NCBI GenBank assembly: GCA_036008685.1
Contig: DASYNF010000293.1
Span: 1 to 64,000 of the forward strand
DNA from: Actinomadura_C sp036008685
Lineage (GTDB): Bacteria; Actinomycetota; Actinomycetes; Streptosporangiales; Streptosporangiaceae
Length of the DNA: 64,000 nt
Reading direction: 5' to 3'
Of the stretch, positions 59,210 to 64,000 are shown one piece after another. The notes below the pieces were generated by a model. The model ran no database searches. It was not told the DNA's origin and worked only from the letters and a program-made list of their open reading frames with translations. The translations under genes and the position numbers were made by a program. How positions within the stretch are numbered: the first letter of the stretch is position 1; every line of letters begins with the position of its first letter.

Positions 59210-59563
59210 CTACTTCTGGCTCTTACGGTTCTCCTGGGCTTCCTCGATCGAGTTGTGGATGCCGAAGACCTTCGTGAGCCCGGTGATCCGGAAGATCTTC
59301 AGAATGCGCTCCTGGGTGCACACGAGCTCCAGCGACCCATCGTGTGCGCGAACCCGCTTGAGCCCTCCGACGAGGACGCCGAGGCCCGTAGAGTCCAGGA
59401 ACTCGACCTTCTCCATGTCCACCAGCAGGTGGAACTTACCCTTATTGACCAAGTCGATGAGCTTCTCACGGAGCTTCGGCGCCGTGTAGACGTCGATCTC
59501 CCCCTCCACGTTGATGACAGTGAGGCCGTCATCGGTCGTGTAGTCGTTCACCTTTAGGTCCAC
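59210..59563 (-). CDS. bldG: BldG-type anti-anti-sigma factor
   Basis: A 117-residue STAS protein nearly identical in pattern to BldG: EGEIDVYTAPKLREKLIDLV, VDMEKVEFLDSTGLGVLVGG with the phospho-Ser, then ERILKIFRITGLTKVFGIHN. BldG controls morphological differentiation and antibiotic production in Streptomyces through anti-sigma partners. GTG 59563 with GGAGG; the frame upstream is non-coding. Its neighbour is the degenerate GHKL protein; divergent from the helicase. Confidence 0.9.
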   Translation of the reverse strand: MDLKVNDYTTDDGLTVINVEGEIDVYTAPKLREKLIDLVNKGKFHLLVDMEKVEFLDSTGLGVLVGGLKRVRAHDGSLELVCTQERILKIFRITGLTKVFGIHNSIEEAQENRKSQK

Positions 59564-59782
59564 AAATCCTCCAGCGCCGTGCCGCGAATGGTTCGGGGCA
59601 ACGGGACCCCGGCCGTGATTCAACCACGCTCCGGCGCCGAGTTCACACGAAACCGCCACTGAGGTGACTGTTCGTACCTAGATCCACGACCTGCCACTCA
59701 GCCGTTTCCGGGCATGAGTGGCCGTACGTCCGTCGCCGGGACGTGTCCTGACGTTCTCCCCACGATGTAAGACTGGAAACCT

Positions 59783-62242
59783 GTGTCTTCGCGAAATTCC
59801 GAACCAGAGCTCGGCCAGGGCCCCCCGGAGGCGGCCCCGGCGGGGTCGCACCGCGCGCTCGAACGCCTGCTCCGCGACCCCGGCCGCAGTGACCGGATCA
59901 CCCACGTAGAACACGTTTCCGCACGTCAGGGCAGGCGAGCGGACTGGCCGGAGTGGGTGCCGGACCTTCTCGTCGACCGGCTGAAGCCGACCGGGATCGA
60001 GGCTCCGTGGCAGCACCAGGCGGCGGCCGCGGAGCACGCCCACGCCGGACGATCTGTGATCATCGCCACAGGGACGGCCTCGGGAAAGTCGCTCGCCTAT
60101 CTGCTGCCCGCGGTCTCCGCCGTGTTCGACGAGAGCGAACAGACCCCGGACCTCCGCCAGGGCGCACGGGGGCTCAGATCCCGCCCCCCCGGGGGCGGCA
60201 CAGTGCTGTACCTCTCACCCACGAAGGCCCTCGCGGCCGATCAGCTGCGTTCCCTCAGGTCACTGCGGATCACGCAGGTACGGGCGGCGACCTACGATGG
60301 CGACACACCGCCGGACGAGCGCACCTGGGTCCGTCAGCACGCCAACTATGTGCTCACCAACCCCGACATGCTGCACCGCTCACTGCTGCCGTCACACTCC
60401 CGGTGGGCGTCGTTCCTGCGCCGGCTGCGCTATGTGATCGTGGACGAGGCGCACAGCTACCGCGGCGTGTTCGGCTCGCACGTCGCCCAGGTGCTGCGCC
60501 GGCTCCGGCGCGTCTGCGCGCGCTACGGCGCCTCACCGGTCTTCATCCTGGCCTCCGCCACGACGGCCGATCCGGCGGCGACGGCCGGACGTCTCACCGG
60601 CCTCGACGTCACGGCCGTGGCCGAGGACGCCTCCCCTCGAGGGGCCACCGCCTTCGCCCTGTGGGAACCACCGCTCACCGAACTACGGGGTGAACGCGGG
60701 GCGCCGATCCGCCGCACCGCGACCGCCGAAGCGGGGGACCTGCTCGCCGACCTGGTCGTGGAGGGCGTGCAGACGCTGGCCTTCGTACGATCGCGACGCG
60801 GGGCCGAGTCGGTCGCGCTCGCGGCCAAACGCGCGCTGGCCGAGGTCGCGCCGGGCCTGGCCGACCAGGTCGCGGCCTACCGCGCCGGCTATCTGCCGGA
60901 GGAGCGGCGCGCGCTCGAAAGGGCGCTGCGACGGCGTGAGATCGTCGGGCTGGCCAGCACCAACGCCCTCGAACTCGGCGTGGACGTGTCCGGCCTCGAC
61001 GCGGTCCTGATCTGTGGCTGGCCCGGCACGCGGGCCTCACTGTGGCAGCAGGCGGGCCGGGCGGGCCGGTCCGGGCAGGACGCCATGGCGGTGCTGGTGG
61101 CCCGGGACGACCCCCTGGACACCTATCTCGTCCACCATCCCGCCGCGATCTTCGGCTCACCGGTCGAAGCCACGGTTCTCGACCCCGACAACCCGTACGT
61201 CCTGGAACCGCATCTGTGCGCGGCCGCGGCGGAACTGCCCCTCACCGAGGCGGACCTGGAACTGTTCGGTCCCGCGGCCACCGGCCTCGTGCCCGATCTG
61301 GTGCGGCGCGGCATGCTGCGGCGCCGGCCGACCGGCTGGTACTGGGCCCGGCGCGACCGTGCCGCCGACCTCGCCGACATCCGCGGAGCCGGGGGCGCGC
61401 CGGTCCAGGTCGTGGAGGCGGGGACCGGACGGCTGCTCGGCACGGTGGACGAGCCCTCGGCGCACACCACCGTGCACGACGGGGCCGTCTACCTGCACCA
61501 GGGCGAGTCCTATGTCGTGCAGACGCTGGATCTCGACGACTCCGTCGCCCTCGTCGAGCCGGCGGACCCGGACTATACGACGACGGCACGGGACGTGACC
61601 GACATCCGGATCCTCGAGACCCTGCGCACGTCCAGGTGGGGCGAGGCGACGCTGTGCTTCGGCACGGTCGAGGTGACGCAACAGGTCGTGGCCTACCAGA
61701 TGCGCCGGCTGCAGTCCGGGCAGATGATCGGCGAGAAGCCCCTCGACCTGCCGCCCCGCACGCTCCGCACGCGGGCGGTGTGGTGGACCCTGTCGGACGA
61801 GCGGCGGGATGAGCTCGGGGACCTCGATCTCGCGGGCGCGGCCCATGCGGCCGAGCACGCCTCGATCGGGCTGCTGCCGCTCTTCGCGACCTGCGACCGA
61901 TGGGACATCGGGGGCGTGTCGACACCCCTGCACCCCGACACGGGACTGCTGACGGTATTCGTGTACGACGGCCACGAGGGCGGGGCGGGCTTCGCCGAGC
62001 GCGGCTTCTCGGGGGCGGCGGAGTGGCTGCGGGCCACGCGCGAGGCGATAGCCGCCTGCGAGTGCGAGGCGGGCTGTCCATCGTGCATCCAGTCGCCCAA
62101 GTGCGGCAACGGCAACGAACCCCTGGACAAGCCCGGCGCGCTGGAACTCCTGGCGGCCCTGCTGCGAGGCGCGCCCGCCGGCGAAGCGGGGAGTCCCCAT
62201 CCGCAGGATGCTCCCGCCGGCCGAACGACCGCCGGATCCTGA
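59783..62242 (+). CDS. DEAD/DEAH-box helicase with Zn-binding C-terminal domain (MrfA/YprA-like)
   Basis: An 819-residue SF2 helicase. Walker A ATGTASGKS near 95, DEAH in VIVDEAHSYRGVFG near 220, SAT in LASATTADP near 255, and motif VI GRAGRSGQD near 430. The C-terminal DUF1998 domain carries a Cys cluster CECEAGCPSCIQSPKCGNGN for Zn binding. The MrfA/YprA type repairs DNA cross-link damage in Bacillus. GTG start. It lies divergent from bldG in the Streptomyces order. Confidence 0.9.
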   Translation: MSSRNSEPELGQGPPEAAPAGSHRALERLLRDPGRSDRITHVEHVSARQGRRADWPEWVPDLLVDRLKPTGIEAPWQHQAAAAEHAHAGRSVIIATGTASGKSLAYLLPAVSAVFDESEQTPDLRQGARGLRSRPPGGGTVLYLSPTKALAADQLRSLRSLRITQVRAATYDGDTPPDERTWVRQHANYVLTNPDMLHRSLLPSHSRWASFLRRLRYVIVDEAHSYRGVFGSHVAQVLRRLRRVCARYGASPVFILASATTADPAATAGRLTGLDVTAVAEDASPRGATAFALWEPPLTELRGERGAPIRRTATAEAGDLLADLVVEGVQTLAFVRSRRGAESVALAAKRALAEVAPGLADQVAAYRAGYLPEERRALERALRRREIVGLASTNALELGVDVSGLDAVLICGWPGTRASLWQQAGRAGRSGQDAMAVLVARDDPLDTYLVHHPAAIFGSPVEATVLDPDNPYVLEPHLCAAAAELPLTEADLELFGPAATGLVPDLVRRGMLRRRPTGWYWARRDRAADLADIRGAGGAPVQVVEAGTGRLLGTVDEPSAHTTVHDGAVYLHQGESYVVQTLDLDDSVALVEPADPDYTTTARDVTDIRILETLRTSRWGEATLCFGTVEVTQQVVAYQMRRLQSGQMIGEKPLDLPPRTLRTRAVWWTLSDERRDELGDLDLAGAAHAAEHASIGLLPLFATCDRWDIGGVSTPLHPDTGLLTVFVYDGHEGGAGFAERGFSGAAEWLRATREAIAACECEAGCPSCIQSPKCGNGNEPLDKPGALELLAALLRGAPAGEAGSPHPQDAPAGRTTAGS

Positions 62243-62317
62243 TCCGTACGACCTCGGTCCGGCTCAGGCACCGTCGGGAGAGGGCCGCCGGTCCGGCGTG
62301 ACACCCGTCCGCGGACG

Positions 62318-62369
62318 ACTCCGCCGTGATCGCGGCCACCCGGGGGCGACCGCACGATCACGGCGGAGT
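62318..62369. terminator. 15-bp stem convergent terminator
   Basis: Arms 62318-62332 and 62355-62369 pair perfectly around a 22-base GC-rich loop between the helicase and the next minus-strand gene. Confidence 0.65.
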
Positions 62370-62402
62370 GCGTGTGCTTCTCGGTTCCTGTCGGAGCGGC
62401 GC

Positions 62403-63626
62403 CTACTGGGCGCGGCGGCGGCCTTGGTAGCCACCGTTGGCGCGCCGGCTCGAGGTCTTGGCTTCGTCCCGTCCGGCGGCGCCGGCCTCGGCCGAGGCCT
62501 CCGTGCCGGCGGCCGCGACCGTCATCGCGTTGCCGGCGGTCTCGGCCGGCCCACCCTCGGCCGCCGCCTTGGCGGCCTCCTTACGGGCGGCCCGACCGGC
62601 CCTGCCCTTCACCGCGGCGCCACCACTCGACGCCTCGGCGAGCCGAGCGCGTCGGGTCCGGGTCATGAGGAAGGCGGCCATGATGAGGAGGACCAGGGCG
62701 ATGGCGACGCTCTTGCCCCACTGGAGAGGGCTCGTGGCCGAGACGTTCTGCGCCTTGGGGGCGTTGCCCGCCGGCGGCATGGCCACTTCCGGGGCCGGAG
62801 CCGGGTATTCGAATCCGGATGTGGCGTCTTCGGGCGTCACCGAAGGCAGTGTGATCGGAGAGTTGCTCTGCAGCGGGGTGAGCGGGTTGACCGGTGGCGT
62901 GCCGGGCAGCCCCACGCTCGTCGGAGCGGCCGCGGTGGTCCTCTGCGTGGCGCCCGTGGCGCTGCCGCGAGGAGCGGCGACCGTCGCCTTGGACGCGGAG
63001 GGCCTGGACCCGACGGTCCCGCCGGAGCCATCGGACCGCAGCGAACGCACGTAGAGCGCGACCGAGCCGGTCAGGCCCTTCGGAAGCGTCACCGTCGTGC
63101 CGCATTCCGACTCGTTGCACAGCGCCGCGGTCGAGAGGACGCGCGATGGGACGCCCTGGGCCGCGACCTGATAGCCGGTGAGGTCCGGCTCCGCACCGCG
63201 GGTCCACCGCAGTACGGCCTTGCTCTCGTTGACGCTGCTGCGCAGCCCGCTCGGCGCGGCCGGGGGGACGCTCACCTTGAAGCTCTGCGCGTCGTAGACG
63301 CCGCCGGTCACACTGCCCCTGAGGCGCACTTGGTAGGTGCCGTTGCGGGGGATCCCGACCGTGTTGGACAGCCGGGTCGGGCCGAGCAGGTTGCCACCGC
63401 TGGCGATGGTGGAATAGCCGTCGCCCGGAGGGGCGACCTGCAGTTCGGCGCGGACGACATTATTGACCTTGGCGCTCACCGTGATGCTGCTGCCGCTCGT
63501 GACGGTCTCAGCCGGACTGCTGATCCCGCTTTCCGCCTGGGCGGGAGCCGTCACTCCGACGACGGTGATGCCGATCGCAAGGGGTGTCGCGAGCGCCACC
63601 GCACCGAGCCTGCGAATCCTCGTCAC
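62403..63626 (-). CDS. Exported protein with C-terminal anchor and FnIII-like domain
   Basis: A 407-residue protein. Signal peptide 1-31 (ALATPLAIGITVVGVTAPAQA). Residues ~35-125 form an Ig-like beta domain and ~128-215 an FnIII-like domain (APSGLRSSVNESKAVLRWTRG, ALYVRSLRSD). A Pro/Thr/Gly-rich stalk leads to a TM helix at ~305-325 (VAIALVLLIMAAFLM), then a basic Ala-rich cytoplasmic tail. It belongs to the helicase/secretion neighbourhood of actinobacteria. GTG start with AAGGGA upstream. Confidence 0.75.
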   Translation of the reverse strand: MTRIRRLGAVALATPLAIGITVVGVTAPAQAESGISSPAETVTSGSSITVSAKVNNVVRAELQVAPPGDGYSTIASGGNLLGPTRLSNTVGIPRNGTYQVRLRGSVTGGVYDAQSFKVSVPPAAPSGLRSSVNESKAVLRWTRGAEPDLTGYQVAAQGVPSRVLSTAALCNESECGTTVTLPKGLTGSVALYVRSLRSDGSGGTVGSRPSASKATVAAPRGSATGATQRTTAAAPTSVGLPGTPPVNPLTPLQSNSPITLPSVTPEDATSGFEYPAPAPEVAMPPAGNAPKAQNVSATSPLQWGKSVAIALVLLIMAAFLMTRTRRARLAEASSGGAAVKGRAGRAARKEAAKAAAEGGPAETAGNAMTVAAAGTEASAEAGAAGRDEAKTSSRRANGGYQGRRRAQ

Positions 63627-63847
63627 GGTGTGAATCCCTTCGTCGTGATTCTGCGGCGCTTGGGTCGAGTGAATACGATTGTGTTATTTGGTGCCCATGC
63701 GCTCACGGCAGCGTACCTAACCCGCCGGTAGCATGAGTCACGGATGAATGACAAAAACAAATCGGCGGCCCGGACCCGGCGTGACACTCGCTCCACGTTC
63801 GGCGCGGACCTGTTGACAGCTAGTACAACGAGCGCCGGCGTGTGAGG

Positions 63848-64000
63848 TTACGGCACCTGCTCGACCGGCCCCGCGCGGGCTCGGGCGATCAGCCGGCCGG
63901 TGACCGGGACGTGCAGGGTCACCGCGACCGTGACGTCCGCGACGCGGCCGTGCAGTTCACACGCGGAAAGCCGGCCGCCGCCTCCCCGCGCCACCGCCGA
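63848..64000 (-). CDS. TadE-like minor-pilin-type protein, 3' end only
   Basis: The window ends inside this gene. Fifty C-terminal residues are readable, including RLSACELHGRVADVTVAVTL and GRLIARARAGPVEQVP before a TAA at 63848. This matches the C-terminal half of the Rv3654c/TadE-like family, which lies next to this helicase in actinobacteria with a Tad-type secretion/pilus cluster. The rest, and the other tad genes, should be beyond the right end. Confidence 0.6.
   Translation of the reverse strand, partial: SAVARGGGGRLSACELHGRVADVTVAVTLHVPVTGRLIARARAGPVEQVP

Noticed and set aside
62208..63731. 507-codon plus-strand frame
   Set aside because: Antisense to the exported FnIII-like gene; no signal or domain.

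Overview
This is a 64 kb stretch of a high-GC actinobacterial chromosome. The evidence is pervasive G/C at third codon positions, many GTG and TTG starts, and actinobacterial marker genes: bldG, a mycobacterial-type sigE, a fur-catalase pair, DUF2277, a DivIVA-like protein and an actinobacterial IHF-type domain. The right-hand order hppA - GHKL anti-sigma-like gene - bldG - DEAD/DEAH helicase - TadE-like secretion gene is the arrangement known from Streptomyces and relatives, so that end is core chromosome. The rest looks like a filamentous actinomycete, perhaps of the Streptosporangiales, but I cannot fix the genus. I see no rRNA, tRNA, CRISPR array, insertion sequence or prophage.

Layout. 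0-12 kb: a MerR-type regulator, an ECF42-type sigma factor with its YCII partner, a short-chain dehydrogenase remnant, a polysaccharide deacetylase, a serine beta-lactamase-like hydrolase, a thiamine-binding-type protein, an acetyltransferase broken by an internal deletion, a secreted phosphoesterase, an MscS channel, an L,D-transpeptidase, a cluster of DnaA-box-like sequences, DUF2277 and a cold-shock gene with a terminator in its leader. 12-26 kb: a solitary sepF, a secreted protein, a short rho paralogue, a Ser/Thr kinase, an acyl-CoA synthetase, sigE, a yceI gene behind a paired operator, an orphan sensor kinase, a glutamate-cysteine-ligase-family enzyme and a cytochrome b standing apart from any other bc1 gene. 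26-37 kb: ferritin-like, hydrolase, LURP-one-like, TetR, CapA, aminotransferase V, a second broken capA, the fur-catalase operon, SPFH/NfeD and a Rieske-DUF2231 protein.

37-48 kb: an unusual fusion of a ZIP-type metal transporter to an actinobacterial IHF (H2TH) DNA-binding domain, downstream of a DivIVA-like gene that starts with two TTA codons; a small gene behind a LexA-like box; a TSUP permease; an ABC ATPase; a truncated sensor kinase with a frame-shifted but restored response regulator; a PP2C phosphatase; an MFS exporter; and serB. 48-55 kb: a complete sugar ABC uptake operon (binding protein, single-domain ATPase, permease) with a ROK regulator, then a FUSC membrane protein, a SixA-type phosphatase and a 38-residue membrane peptide. 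55-64 kb: the hppA-bldG-helicase core block.

The functional themes are envelope and stress: cell-wall hydrolases and cross-linking, mechanosensing, peroxide and metal control, ECF, BldG and phosphatase signalling, and growth-pole and division factors. Convergent genes are repeatedly separated by long, almost perfect hairpins that lack clear U-tracts. The most novel item I find is the ZIP-IHF fusion.
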